DNA of 64,000 nt from JAHTBL01 sp038532735 (lineage in GTDB: Bacteria > Pseudomonadota > Alphaproteobacteria > Rhodobacterales > Rhodobacteraceae), in assembly GCA_038532735.1 (NCBI GenBank), contig JBCBAC010000001.1, positions 248,001 through 312,000 of the forward strand, read 5' to 3'. The notes under the pieces are model-generated. The model was given only the letters and a program-made list of their open reading frames with translations, had not been told where the DNA came from and did no database searches. This document shows, piece by piece, positions 27,286 through 35,751 of this stretch (position 1 is the first letter of the stretch; the number at the start of each line of letters is the position of its first letter). The translations under genes were made by a program, and so were the position numbers.

Positions 27286-28539
27286 TTAGCCGGTCATTTC
27301 GACAGGCTCGGCATTCGTATTGGAAAGCTCAACACGGGAAGCCACCCTGTTTTCCTGAAATCGTACTAGCGTTGCGCCATTGGCCAGCGGCACAATACGG
27401 CAGACGACATGGGTGCCGTCGAGCAATTCGATATCGTCGGACCACTCTGTGCGGTCGCGCGTGTTCAAGATAAAATCCCGCAGATCACCCCAGATCGGGG
27501 AGGGTCTGCACAGCGATTGCCATTCACGGGTCGCCTCCACGATACCGGTTTCGATGATCGCGGTTGAGGGATCGTTCCCCCAAAGGTTTTGGTAGCCGCG
27601 GTTGGTGAACGTCATAACGCCGACATTCGAGAAGACGGCAATGCCCTGATCAAAGCAATCAAGGATCGCATGACCTTGTTCAATCTCCGCTCGGAAACGA
27701 CGTTTGAGGGTGATATCGGCGCTGATGTCCTCGAACACGAATGCAACGGCGCCATCGGGATGAGGTCGGCCAGAGACCCGATAGGTCACTTGCGAGGGTA
27801 GCGTCCACAGCTCTGAGTAAGTGCCATCGACGGCGGCCGCTTCCAGCTTGGCCATGTCGTTGCGCCAGGATTTGTAGTCTTTCGGCTCGGGCATCATCTG
27901 CGTCTCCCGAAGCCTGTCTAGAAACGCAAAAAGGGATGGGCGGCTGGCCAGAAACTCCACTGGTAGATTGGTCAAATCGCCAATCGCTGGATTGAAAAGG
28001 ACCAGTTCGCGATTGCTGTCGAAGATAACAAGGCCAACCGGCAAATGCGCGAAGGTTTTCGTCAGTGTCTGGGTAAAATCGCGTAACGCGCTTTCGGCTT
28101 TGACCTGTTTCGTGATGGGTATGGCGTAGGCCGTGCGTGTATCGCCTTCGCGTGCGAGTGTGATTTCGAACCACGCGGGGTCCGGGCTGTTGGCGAGTGT
28201 GACAGAGGTCGTGTAGCGCGCGGTTTTGCCGTCGGTCAGGCTCAGATCAGGGGGATGCTGAAAAAGTCTGGACCCGCTCTGCGCCATCTGTGCGAGTCGG
28301 TTGTAGCTAGTATTGCTTTCGCGCAGAACGCCGTCAGTGGTTTCAACCCATGACGGGATCGGAGCTTGCGCGAATTTGTCGTCGTCGCCCGTATCTCGCG
28401 GGGCCAGTTCTGCGGGCGTTGGGCTTGATTTCACGGTGCATAACAAAAAGACGATTGCAGCAACCCCGACGACGATCGAGACGGCGGTCACTTCTAGGAT
28501 CATGAGTAGAGAAGTCGAATCGATCATGGCATACCTCAC
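27286..28539 (-). CDS. Membrane-anchored PAS-domain protein without kinase domain
   Basis: 417 residues. One transmembrane segment (about 12-34), then a degenerate PAS (about 60-135), a better PAS with FAHLPVGLVIFDSNRELVLFNPA (about 163-185) and a third with ILDCFDQGIAVFSNVGVMTFTNRGYQNLW (about 290-318). After the last PAS the protein simply ends; there is no HisKA dimerisation helix with catalytic His, no HATPase, GGDEF or EAL motif. It lies 55 nt downstream of regB on the same strand. Its architecture is that of a sensor kinase with the catalytic half missing, so it may sense a signal and work through another protein, perhaps RegB. An internal ATG at 28527 is an alternative start. Confidence 0.78.
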   Translation of the reverse strand: MRYAMIDSTSLLMILEVTAVSIVVGVAAIVFLLCTVKSSPTPAELAPRDTGDDDKFAQAPIPSWVETTDGVLRESNTSYNRLAQMAQSGSRLFQHPPDLSLTDGKTARYTTSVTLANSPDPAWFEITLAREGDTRTAYAIPITKQVKAESALRDFTQTLTKTFAHLPVGLVIFDSNRELVLFNPAIGDLTNLPVEFLASRPSLFAFLDRLRETQMMPEPKDYKSWRNDMAKLEAAAVDGTYSELWTLPSQVTYRVSGRPHPDGAVAFVFEDISADITLKRRFRAEIEQGHAILDCFDQGIAVFSNVGVMTFTNRGYQNLWGNDPSTAIIETGIVEATREWQSLCRPSPIWGDLRDFILNTRDRTEWSDDIELLDGTHVVCRIVPLANGATLVRFQENRVASRVELSNTNAEPVEMTG

Positions 28540-28594
28540 ACTGGCAGCTCCGAGACTTCTTCACTTTGGTTAACAGTCTATTAAGAAATCGTCA

Positions 28595-29983
28595 TCAAGC
28601 CTGGATCGCGGTGTTCTCTCCGATGGAGGATTTGCTTTCCGCACCGATTTTACGACGCGCCCACACGGCCTCCACAATGGCACCGCTGCGCTCTGATCGT
28701 TCGTCATCAGTGAGGAACGGATCGGACCCATTGGCAAAAGCAAGTTCTGCGCCAGAGCGCTCCAGCAAAGTCTTTGCAATAAAGAGGCCAAGCCCCATCC
28801 CTTCATAGCCAGGCCGCTGGGCGCGATCTTCAGCAGACCGCCTGCGCCTCAGGAAGGGGTCGCCCAACCGACCGATAACCTGCGAGGGAAAGCCGGGGCC
28901 ATCATCGGTGATCCGAATGATGATCTCGGTGTCGGTCCAACTCCCCTCCACCCAGACCGTGCTTTTGGAGAAATCGACAGCGTTCTGCACCAGGTTTCTA
29001 ATGCCGTGAATGATCTCGGGCCGCCGATACAAAAGGGGGTGTTTCGACTCGCCCCCCGTCGCGGGCTCAAAGATGAAATGTACTGTTTTACCCCGGTCCG
29101 TATGCGGCTCTGCGGCCTCCTGAACGACGGTCGACAGCGGGGCCGAGCGCATATGCAGATCGCTTTTCCCAGCCCGCCCCATAGAGCGTAGAATATCGCG
29201 ACAGCGATCCGCCTGATCACGGATCAGTTGCGCGTCTTCCTTGAGGTCGGGGTTTTTCTCCAACTCGTCCATCAGCTCGGCACTGACCAGTTTGATCGTG
29301 GCCAGCGGTGTACCCAGCTCGTGCGCAGCGGCGGCAACGACGCCGCCCAGATCGGTCAACTTCTGCTCGCGGGCGAGGGCCATTTGCGTTGCCAAAAGCG
29401 CGTCTGACATGGAGTGCATCTCCACCGTCACGCGGCGCGCATAGATGGCTATGAAGACCACACCGATTACGATGGCGGACCAGAACCCGAAGAGGAAAAT
29501 GTCCGGAATTCGCAGGATGAAGCCTTCCTCGGTGCGTAGCGGGATATGATAGAGGCCGACAAGCGTGGTCAGCGTCAGGCTGACGACGCCTAGAAAGACA
29601 GTCGATTGCAGCTGTAAGACGGTTGCGGAAATCGTGACAGGCGCCAGGATCAGCAAGGCAAACGGGTTATTCAACCCACCCGTCAAGAAGATCAGAAACG
29701 ACAGCTGGCAGATGTCGAACAGGATCATCGAAACGGCTTCGCTTTCGGTCAGGCGCTTGTTTTCGGGAAAGATTGACACGGCGATCAAGTTGGCAATCAC
29801 CGATGCACCGACGGCTAGGTAGCACAGCCCAAGCTCCAATTGCAGATTATACAGACGTTGCGCCAATGTGATCGCCACGATCTGGCCCGTAATCGCGATC
29901 CAGCGTAGGGTGATGAGCGTTCTTAGGCGGACCCAATCACTTCGGGTGCCACGAAGTATTTGCTCAGAGCTTGTGTCTGCCAT
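28595..29983 (-). CDS. regB: Redox sensor histidine kinase RegB (PrrB/ActS)
   Basis: 462 residues. Six transmembrane segments (about 25-180) include the quinone-sensing motif GGLNNPF at 102-108. The H-box AAAAHELGTPLATIKLVSAE places the phospho-acceptor at H221, and the redox-active cysteine is kept at C261 (DRCRDIL); these match H225 and C265 of Rhodobacter RegB with a constant offset of four. N, G1 (DDGPGFP) and G2 (GMGLGLFIAK) boxes complete the kinase. It phosphorylates RegA in response to quinone pool and thiol state. Divergent from senC, with 91 nt between the starts. Confidence 0.96.
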   Translation of the reverse strand: MADTSSEQILRGTRSDWVRLRTLITLRWIAITGQIVAITLAQRLYNLQLELGLCYLAVGASVIANLIAVSIFPENKRLTESEAVSMILFDICQLSFLIFLTGGLNNPFALLILAPVTISATVLQLQSTVFLGVVSLTLTTLVGLYHIPLRTEEGFILRIPDIFLFGFWSAIVIGVVFIAIYARRVTVEMHSMSDALLATQMALAREQKLTDLGGVVAAAAHELGTPLATIKLVSAELMDELEKNPDLKEDAQLIRDQADRCRDILRSMGRAGKSDLHMRSAPLSTVVQEAAEPHTDRGKTVHFIFEPATGGESKHPLLYRRPEIIHGIRNLVQNAVDFSKSTVWVEGSWTDTEIIIRITDDGPGFPSQVIGRLGDPFLRRRRSAEDRAQRPGYEGMGLGLFIAKTLLERSGAELAFANGSDPFLTDDERSERSGAIVEAVWARRKIGAESKSSIGENTAIQA

Positions 29984-30074
29984 CGTCCTACCTAGGTATC
30001 AGGTGTGCTCTGTCACAATTGTCGTTTTGCCCGGACAAATCAATCGAAGCCGCATCAGGAAAAGGGGAACCACC

Positions 30075-30689
30075 ATGACTGGGAAATTCACAGCACTTGC
30101 CGCTGGAGGGGTCGCCATTCTGGTTGGCGGCGCGATTTTGGCGACGACGGTGATGGCACCTGCGGATCAATTCGCAGACTGCCGCATCGGGCAGGTTGCG
30201 GGTGGCCAAATCGGTGGGCCGTTCACCTTAGTGAATGGGCAAGGTGAGACGGTGACAGACGAGGATGTGATCACCGAGCCGTCGCTGATCTACTTTGGGT
30301 ATACGTTCTGCCCCGATGTTTGTCCGCTGGACACCTACCGCAACGCCGAGGCGACCTATCTGCTGGAAGAGCAAGGCAAAGAAATCACTCCGATTTTCAT
30401 CAGCGTTGACCCCGAGCGCGATACCCCTGAAGTCGTCAATGAATTCGCTGGGTTTATGCACGAGCGGATGATCGGTTTGACCGGGTCGCCCGAACAGGTG
30501 CGTGCCGCCTCTCAGGCCTACAAAACCTACTACAGTCGTCAGGACACCGATGACGAGTTTTACCTGATCGACCATTCCACACTCAGCTATCTGGTGCTGC
30601 CCGAACATGGCTTTGTCGAGTTTTTCCGCCGCGACCTGACCCCAGATCAATTGGCTGATTCGGTCGCCTGCTTCCTGGATGCTGCATGA
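30075..30689 (+). CDS. senC: SCO1/SenC/PrrC family copper protein
   Basis: 204 residues from ATG 30075 (GGGGA ribosome site); the open frame runs further upstream without similarity. An N-terminal membrane anchor (about 7-27) is followed by a thioredoxin-like domain with the copper-binding C79-P-D-V-C83 and the conserved distal His in LIDHSTLSYLV (near 168). Such proteins deliver copper to the CuA or CuB site of cytochrome oxidase and in Rhodobacter link oxidase activity to RegB signalling. Sits between regB and regA, the classic arrangement. Confidence 0.94.
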   Translation: MTGKFTALAAGGVAILVGGAILATTVMAPADQFADCRIGQVAGGQIGGPFTLVNGQGETVTDEDVITEPSLIYFGYTFCPDVCPLDTYRNAEATYLLEEQGKEITPIFISVDPERDTPEVVNEFAGFMHERMIGLTGSPEQVRAASQAYKTYYSRQDTDDEFYLIDHSTLSYLVLPEHGFVEFFRRDLTPDQLADSVACFLDAA

Positions 30690-30695
30690 CATAAA

Positions 30696-30724
30696 TTGAC
30701 GCAGGCAGGTTTCAGCCCTAGGCT
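30696..30724 (+). promoter_or_regulatory. Candidate sigma-70 promoter of regA
   Basis: TTGACG (30696-30701), a 17-nt spacer, and TAGGCT (30719-30724) lie between senC and regA, 39 nt before the regA start. The -35 is strong and the -10 weak. It would let regA be transcribed apart from senC. Confidence 0.45.
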
Positions 30725-30762
30725 CTTTGAAGCTAAAGGGAAAAATGTGGGAGGAAGCCAAC

Positions 30763-31317
30763 GTGCCAGATGACGGGATGACCGAGATCGGTGAAGACAA
30801 ATCACTGCTTCTCGTGGACGATGATGAGCCATTTCTGCGTCGTCTGACAAAGGCAATGGAAAAGCGTGGGTTCGAGGTCGAGATGGCCTCCTCCGTCGCA
30901 GCAGGTCGGGCCATTGCGACGGCGCGACCGCCAGCCTATGCAGTTGTCGATTTGCGTCTTGAAGACGGTAATGGCCTTGATGTGGTGGAGGTGCTGCGTG
31001 AGAAGCGCCCAGAAAGCCGCGTTGTTGTCCTAACCGGCTACGGGGCCATAGCGACGGCTGTCGCTGCGGTGAAAATCGGTGCGACGGATTATCTTTCGAA
31101 GCCCGCTGATGCCAATGATATCACCAATGCGCTTTTGGCCAGTGACGACGAGCTTCCGCCCCCGCCCGAAAATCCAATGTCCGCAGACCGCGTTCGGTGG
31201 GAGCATATTCAGCGCGTTTATGAGTTGTGTGATCGCAACGTATCTGAGACAGCGCGCAGGCTCAGCATGCACCGCCGCACCTTGCAGCGCATTCTGGCGA
31301 AACGGTCGCCTAAATAG
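30763..31317 (+). CDS. regA: Global redox response regulator RegA (PrrA/ActR)
   Basis: 184 residues when started at GTG 30763, which has a perfect GGGAGGA seven to eight bases upstream; this gives exactly the length of Rhodobacter RegA. An ATG at 30745 is an alternative. The acidic pocket is DDDE (19-22), the phosphorylation site D63 (VVDLRLEDGNGLDVVE), and the Lys in DYLSKPADAND. After a proline linker (PPPPEN) a Fis-type HTH ends the protein (NVSETARRLSMHRRTLQRIL). It controls respiration, carbon and nitrogen fixation and, where present, photosynthesis genes. The stop touches the convergent HD gene. Confidence 0.97.
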   Translation: MPDDGMTEIGEDKSLLLVDDDEPFLRRLTKAMEKRGFEVEMASSVAAGRAIATARPPAYAVVDLRLEDGNGLDVVEVLREKRPESRVVVLTGYGAIATAVAAVKIGATDYLSKPADANDITNALLASDDELPPPPENPMSADRVRWEHIQRVYELCDRNVSETARRLSMHRRTLQRILAKRSPK

Positions 31318-31914
31318 CTACATCTGCTGCATCAGCGCGACGCATCGGTCGGTGTAGTCGCGCCGTACATCGCTTGGGGGCCTGAGAGAAATCTCAAGGC
31401 CCTCGATCATATCCGGGGCCGGCTTTCCGAAGAACTTATCCGCTTCATGAGTCTCAAATCCGGCGATCTGCGTCGCCTCCAGCCAAGCGCTGATCTTATC
31501 GGCGCGTTTGATCTGTTGCTTTACGGGTTTCGGAATTTGAGCAGGCAGCCCGAACCGCAGATGAATCGCGGCTGTGAGCCGATCATCCAGCGCACCATAA
31601 CCCGGACCAACCGCCGCCTTCACGGGCGAGATCATGTCGCCGATCACGTATTCCGGCGCGTCATGCAAAAGCGCGGCCAATTGCCATTTGATTGGCGCTT
31701 TTGGGTTCATCCGGGCGAAAAGCACTTCAACAAGCAGGGAATGCTCTGCGACCGAGTAAGCGAAATCACCCAAGGTCTGCCCGTTCCAGCGTGCGACAAA
31801 GGCCAGCCCATGGGCGATATCTTCAATCTCGATATCGACTGGGGTGGGGTCCAGCAGGTCGAGCCTGCGTCCTGACAGCATCCGCTGCCAGGCACGTGGG
31901 GGTGTCTTGGGCAT
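31318..31914 (-). CDS. HD-domain hydrolase (YfbR-like)
   Basis: 198 residues. HD superfamily metal ligands: H in VAEHSLLV (about 53), HD in ALLHDAPEYVIGDMISPVK (about 83-84), and a distal Asp in GALDDR. This pattern fits the HD family near the 5'-deoxynucleotidase YfbR. The substrate is not known. The ribosome site GAGG lies in an inverted repeat (31916-31948), so initiation could be regulated. Between regA and an alcohol dehydrogenase, where Rhodobacter has hvrA. Confidence 0.85.
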   Translation of the reverse strand: MPKTPPRAWQRMLSGRRLDLLDPTPVDIEIEDIAHGLAFVARWNGQTLGDFAYSVAEHSLLVEVLFARMNPKAPIKWQLAALLHDAPEYVIGDMISPVKAAVGPGYGALDDRLTAAIHLRFGLPAQIPKPVKQQIKRADKISAWLEATQIAGFETHEADKFFGKPAPDMIEGLEISLRPPSDVRRDYTDRCVALMQQM

Positions 31915-31915
31915 G

Positions 31916-31948
31916 ATCCCTCGTTGGGTTGTAATCGGATTGAGGGAT
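31916..31948 (-). promoter_or_regulatory. Inverted repeat that would sequester the ribosome site of the HD gene
   Basis: On the minus strand ATCCCTC (31942-31948) can pair with GAGGGAT (31916-31922) around a 19-nt loop. GAGGGAT is the likely Shine-Dalgarno sequence one base before the HD gene ATG at 31914. It could act in translation control or end adh transcripts, though no U-run follows. Confidence 0.4.
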
Positions 31949-31977
31949 AATGCCTGCCCGCGGATCGGTAAAGCGCT

Positions 31978-33006
31978 CTAGATCTCCATCACGATACGTC
32001 CGTCGATCTGGCCTGCGCGCATTTTGTCGAAGATGGCATTGATGTTCTCCAATTTGTCCCAAGAGAAATGCGACTGCACCGCGCCTTCAGAGGCAAAAGC
32101 AAGACTCTCGGCCAGATCATTGCGCGTGCCAACGATAGAGCCGCGCACTGTGATGCCTTTCAACACAATCTCGAAGATCGGCAGCGGAAAATCTCCGGGA
32201 GGCAAGCCAACGAGCGACAGCGTTCCACCCCGCCGCATCATACTAACAGCTTGTGAGAAAGCGCTATTCGACACGGCTGTCACCAGCGCCCCATGCACCC
32301 CGCCCAGCTGAGACTGAACCTCTGCCGCGGCATCTGTATCAACAGCGTTCAGTGTCAGGTCAGCACCCAGATCACGCGCCAGCTGCAGTTTGTCATCCGC
32401 AATATCGACGGCCACGACATGCAGGCCCATCGCCTTGGCATATTGCACTGCCATATGGCCCAAGCCACCGATCCCTGAAATTGCGACCCAATCGCCCGGC
32501 TTTGTGTCGGTTTCCTTGAGGCCTTTATAGACCGTAACGCCTGCGCAGAGGATCGGCGCAGCGTTCCCGAAATCCAGGCCTTGCGGCAGTTGCCCGACAT
32601 AATTGGCATCCGCACGTACAAACTCAGCATAACCGCCGTCGACCGAATATCCGGTGTTCTGCTGGCCTTCGCACAAGGTCTCCCATCCGCCGACGCAATG
32701 TTCGCATCTTCCACAGGCGGTGTGCAGCCAAGGCGCGCCGATACGATCGCCTTCCTTCAGATGTGTCACGCCTTCACCCACGGCAGCAACCTCGCCAACA
32801 CCTTCATGTCCGGGAATAAAGGGGGCGGTTGGTTTGACCGGCCAATCGCCCTCGGCGGCGTGCAGATCGGTATGACAGACACCTGAAGCCTTCACTCGCA
32901 GAAGAACTTGTCCGGGACCAACTTCTGGCACTGGCACCTCTCGGATTTCCAAGGGCCTGCCGAGTTCGGTTACAACTGCAGCTTTCATTGTCTTGGGAAG
33001 CGTCAT
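31978..33006 (-). CDS. Zinc-dependent alcohol dehydrogenase (AdhP-like)
   Basis: 342 residues of the medium-chain dehydrogenase family. Catalytic zinc ligands: C in GVCHTDLHAAEGDWP (about 44) and the GHEGVGEV motif (about 66-73); structural zinc cysteines in CGRCEHCVGGWETLC (about 98-112). The cofactor loop GIGGLGHMAVQYAKA is near 173-187. It oxidises primary alcohols or reduces aldehydes with NAD. Upstream of its start lies the divergent ahcY gene with about 140 nt between. The gene is an ordinary full-length member. Confidence 0.92.
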   Translation of the reverse strand: MTLPKTMKAAVVTELGRPLEIREVPVPEVGPGQVLLRVKASGVCHTDLHAAEGDWPVKPTAPFIPGHEGVGEVAAVGEGVTHLKEGDRIGAPWLHTACGRCEHCVGGWETLCEGQQNTGYSVDGGYAEFVRADANYVGQLPQGLDFGNAAPILCAGVTVYKGLKETDTKPGDWVAISGIGGLGHMAVQYAKAMGLHVVAVDIADDKLQLARDLGADLTLNAVDTDAAAEVQSQLGGVHGALVTAVSNSAFSQAVSMMRRGGTLSLVGLPPGDFPLPIFEIVLKGITVRGSIVGTRNDLAESLAFASEGAVQSHFSWDKLENINAIFDKMRAGQIDGRIVMEI

Positions 33007-33149
33007 GGTCGTCCTCCTTATCTGATTGTCTCAAGCTAGACTTTTCAGATGTCGTCTTTTTGACATTCCACAAGTGCGACGCGTTTGAAGCATTGCCGGA
33101 CCCACAGACCGCTGCTATGTCGCGACCCAACACGGTCCAGGAGGTCGAC

Positions 33150-34535
33150 ATGAAAGATTACATCGTTAAAGACGTCTCGCTTGCGGAATATGGGCGCAAG
33201 GAACTTGATATTGCCGAAACAGAAATGCCTGGGCTGATGGCCCTGCGCGAGGAATACGGCGACAGCAAGCCGCTGAAAGGTGCCCGGATTGTGGGCTCGC
33301 TCCACATGACGATCCAGACCGCTGTGCTGATCGAAACGCTCGTCGCGCTTGGTGCGGATGTGCGCTGGGCCTCGTGCAATATCTTCTCCACACAAGATCA
33401 CGCGGCGGCTGCGATTGCGGCTGGTGGAACACCTGTTTTCGCCGTGAAGGGTCAAACCCTTGAAGAGCATTGGGACTATCTGGACCGGTCCTTCATGTTC
33501 CCAGAAGGCGCGAATATGATCCTTGATGATGGCGGCGACGCCACGCTTTACATCTTGCTTGGCGCTCGGATGGAAGCGGGCGAGGATGTTTTGGCCGTGC
33601 CGACGTCCGAGGAAGAGGAAGTCATCAAAGCGCAAATCAAAAAGCGCATCGCAGAAAGCCCGGGTTGGTTCGCCAAGACCCGCGACGCGATCAAGGGCGT
33701 GTCCGAGGAAACGACCACTGGCGTGCATCGCTTGTATGAATTGCAGCGTAATGGTCAGCTCCCTTTCCCTGCGATCAATGTGAATGACTCGGTCACCAAG
33801 TCGAAATTCGACAATAAATACGGTTGTAAGGAATCGCTGGTCGACGGCATTCGTCGCGCGACCGATACGATGATGGCCGGTAAGGTTGCCGTCGTTATGG
33901 GTTACGGCGATGTGGGCAAAGGCTCCGCTGCCTCCCTGCGTGGTGCCGGTGCGCGGGTCAAAGTGACCGAAGTCGATCCGATTTGCGCGCTACAAGCGGC
34001 GATGGATGGCTTTGAGGTCGTGCTGCTGGAAGACGTGGTCGGCGATGCCGACATCTTCATCACAACGACCGGCAACAAGGACGTGATCCGCATCGAGCAT
34101 ATGCGCGAGATGAAGGACATGGCGATTGTTGGCAATATTGGCCACTTCGACAACGAGATTCAGGTCGCGTCTCTCAAGAACCACAAGTGGACGAACATCA
34201 AAGAGCAGGTCGATATGATCGAGATGCCGTCGGGCAATCGCTTGATCCTGCTGTCTGAAGGCCGTCTTTTGAACCTTGGCAACGCTACAGGTCACCCCTC
34301 TTTCGTGATGTCGGCGTCTTTCACCAACCAGGTGCTGGCTCAGATTGAGCTTTGGACGAAGGGCGACGAGTATAACAATGACGTCTACATCTTGCCCAAA
34401 CATCTGGATGAGAAAGTCGCCCGTCTCCATCTGGCGCGGATCGGTGTAAAGCTGACGACGCTGGATAAAGAGCAGGCCGACTATATCGGCGTGACTCAGG
34501 AAGGCCCGTTCAAGCCGGAACACTATCGCTACTAA
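33150..34535 (+). CDS. ahcY: S-adenosylhomocysteine hydrolase (adenosylhomocysteinase)
   Basis: 461 residues from ATG 33150 with AGGAGG at 33139-33144; the frame extends 54 codons upstream without similarity. Substrate-binding LHMTIQTAVLIETL (near 50), NAD loop GYGDVGKGSAASLRG (about 250-264), HPSFVMSASFTNQVLAQ (about 381-397) and the C-terminal KPEHYRY that reaches the neighbouring subunit. It splits SAH to adenosine and homocysteine and so relieves inhibition of methyltransferases. Proximity to regA is a known Rhodobacter feature. A strong terminator follows the stop, inside the next gene's start. Confidence 0.98.
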   Translation: MKDYIVKDVSLAEYGRKELDIAETEMPGLMALREEYGDSKPLKGARIVGSLHMTIQTAVLIETLVALGADVRWASCNIFSTQDHAAAAIAAGGTPVFAVKGQTLEEHWDYLDRSFMFPEGANMILDDGGDATLYILLGARMEAGEDVLAVPTSEEEEVIKAQIKKRIAESPGWFAKTRDAIKGVSEETTTGVHRLYELQRNGQLPFPAINVNDSVTKSKFDNKYGCKESLVDGIRRATDTMMAGKVAVVMGYGDVGKGSAASLRGAGARVKVTEVDPICALQAAMDGFEVVLLEDVVGDADIFITTTGNKDVIRIEHMREMKDMAIVGNIGHFDNEIQVASLKNHKWTNIKEQVDMIEMPSGNRLILLSEGRLLNLGNATGHPSFVMSASFTNQVLAQIELWTKGDEYNNDVYILPKHLDEKVARLHLARIGVKLTTLDKEQADYIGVTQEGPFKPEHYRY

Positions 34536-34538
34536 ACG

Positions 34539-35270
34539 ATGACAGAGCCTCGTCAACGCCGCCCCTTTGTCTTTTGGGCGGCGTTTTTTGTGTTCAGTGC
34601 GTTGTTCTATTGGGGTGGAAAACAGGCACTAATCCACCCCGAAACGCCTGTTCCGCCAGCTTGGAATCCCCAGGTGCCTTTGCGCGTTGCTGACCCGGTG
34701 ACGCCTTTGACTCAATGGAAGCTGTCCCAAGCGCTTGCTGATCCAGCGCTTTGCCGCGCAGTGCTGTCAGATGCGGCGCTGTTTGAGCCGCAACCGGATA
34801 AGGAAGTCAGCGCGCAATGCCATATCCGCAATCGCGTTTTGCTGGCGTCTGTTGGCCAGGCTCGGATCAGCACGTTAGAGACGCGTTGCCCTGTCGCGCT
34901 CCGCCTTGCGATGTGGGAGCAACATGGCCTGCAGCCTGCTGCGCAAGAGCTGCTGAGTGCGCAAGTTGCGCGCATCGTTCACATCGGAAGCTATAATTGC
35001 CGCCCGATCCGCACGACATCGGGTAACGCTGGGCGTATGTCGACCCATGCGACGGCCGATGCGGTCGATATTGCTGGTTTTGTTCTATCGGACGGGCGGC
35101 GGGTTAGTCTGCTCTCTGATTGGGAAGGCGACGATGCCAAGGCTGCCTTCCTACAGAAGGCGCAAGTAAGTTCCTGCACTTGGTTTAAGACATCCCTCGG
35201 ACCGGAGTTTAATCGGCTTCACGCGGATCACTTTCATTTGCAGAATACGGGATGGGGCACCTGCAGATGA
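34539..35270 (+). CDS. Extensin-like C-terminal domain protein
   Basis: 243 residues. An N-terminal anchor (about 8-26, FVFWAAFFVFSALFYWGG), then an extensin-like C-terminal domain with C at about 88, 109 and 149, RTTSGNAGRMSTHATADAVDIAGF (near 160) and a final LHADHFHLQNTGWGTC with the His pair. This domain is related to D,D-carboxypeptidase/peptidase folds (Asp and His as possible zinc ligands), so it may act on the cell wall; activity is not proven. It starts 3 nt after ahcY. The codons for the anchor coincide with the ahcY terminator (34555-34589). Confidence 0.85.
   Translation: MTEPRQRRPFVFWAAFFVFSALFYWGGKQALIHPETPVPPAWNPQVPLRVADPVTPLTQWKLSQALADPALCRAVLSDAALFEPQPDKEVSAQCHIRNRVLLASVGQARISTLETRCPVALRLAMWEQHGLQPAAQELLSAQVARIVHIGSYNCRPIRTTSGNAGRMSTHATADAVDIAGFVLSDGRRVSLLSDWEGDDAKAAFLQKAQVSSCTWFKTSLGPEFNRLHADHFHLQNTGWGTCR
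34555..34589 (+). terminator. Strong intrinsic terminator of ahcY inside the next gene
   Basis: AACGCCGCCC (34555-34564), an 11-nt loop, GGGCGGCGTT (34576-34585), then a T-run (TTTTTT at 34584-34589). Ten perfect base pairs and a U-run make this one of the clearest terminators in the window. It lies 19 nt after the ahcY stop, but inside codons 6-17 of the extensin-like gene. Confidence 0.85.
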
Positions 35271-35303
35271 CTGCCGAAGAAGAATTCGTAACGACAAAAT
35301 CCT

Positions 35304-35332
35304 TTGTCAGGTGCAAAATTAGCCTCTAACCT
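35304..35332 (+). promoter_or_regulatory. Candidate sigma-70 promoter of the DUF2853 gene
   Basis: TTGTCA (35304-35309), a 17-nt spacer, then TAACCT (35327-35332), about 48 nt before the DUF2853 ATG. With the terminator after the gene this defines a single-gene transcript. Confidence 0.45.
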
Positions 35333-35379
35333 GCCCACAACGCCGATTTGGGCGTGTAACTAACAAGTGGGAGAGACCT

Positions 35380-35721
35380 ATGGGAAAACGTGACGACCTT
35401 ATCGCGCAGTACGCTGACGACCTGAAAAACAAATGTGGCATGTCGCCTGACATGGACCTGCTCACGAAAGTGACGATCGGTTGCGGTCCCGCGATCTACA
35501 ACGCCGATTCCTCGACCGTCGCCGGTTCGCAGCCCAGCGAGCTTGAAACAGTCAAAGAGAACTTCCTCATCAAGAAACTTGGCCTCGCCGATGGCCCGCA
35601 GTTGATGGAAGCCATCAATTCCGTGCTCGAAACCTATGGTCGGTCCGAGCGCAACAAGTATCGCGCCGTGGTCTATTACATGCTGACCAAGCATTTCGGC
35701 AAAGAATCCGTTTACGGCTAA
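35380..35721 (+). CDS. DUF2853 family protein
   Basis: 113 residues, mostly predicted helix, hydrophilic, no signal peptide or membrane segment. GKRDDLIAQYADDLKNKCG (2-20) and a C-terminal ERNKYRAVVYYMLTKHFGKE are the most recognisable parts of this conserved but uncharacterised family, well represented in Rhodobacteraceae. The ATG has GGGAGAG upstream. Flanked by its own promoter candidate and a clear terminator, so it is an isolated, possibly abundant product. No enzymatic motif can be seen; I assign no function. Confidence 0.85.
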   Translation: MGKRDDLIAQYADDLKNKCGMSPDMDLLTKVTIGCGPAIYNADSSTVAGSQPSELETVKENFLIKKLGLADGPQLMEAINSVLETYGRSERNKYRAVVYYMLTKHFGKESVYG

Positions 35722-35751
35722 GCCCAAATCAAACCGATAAAATTTATAGAG

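Noticed and set aside
33007..33149. SAH or SAM/SAH riboswitch before ahcY
   Set aside because: I found only short GGACC/GGTCC and GACCG/CGGTC pairings near the ribosome site, but not the conserved cores of either riboswitch class.
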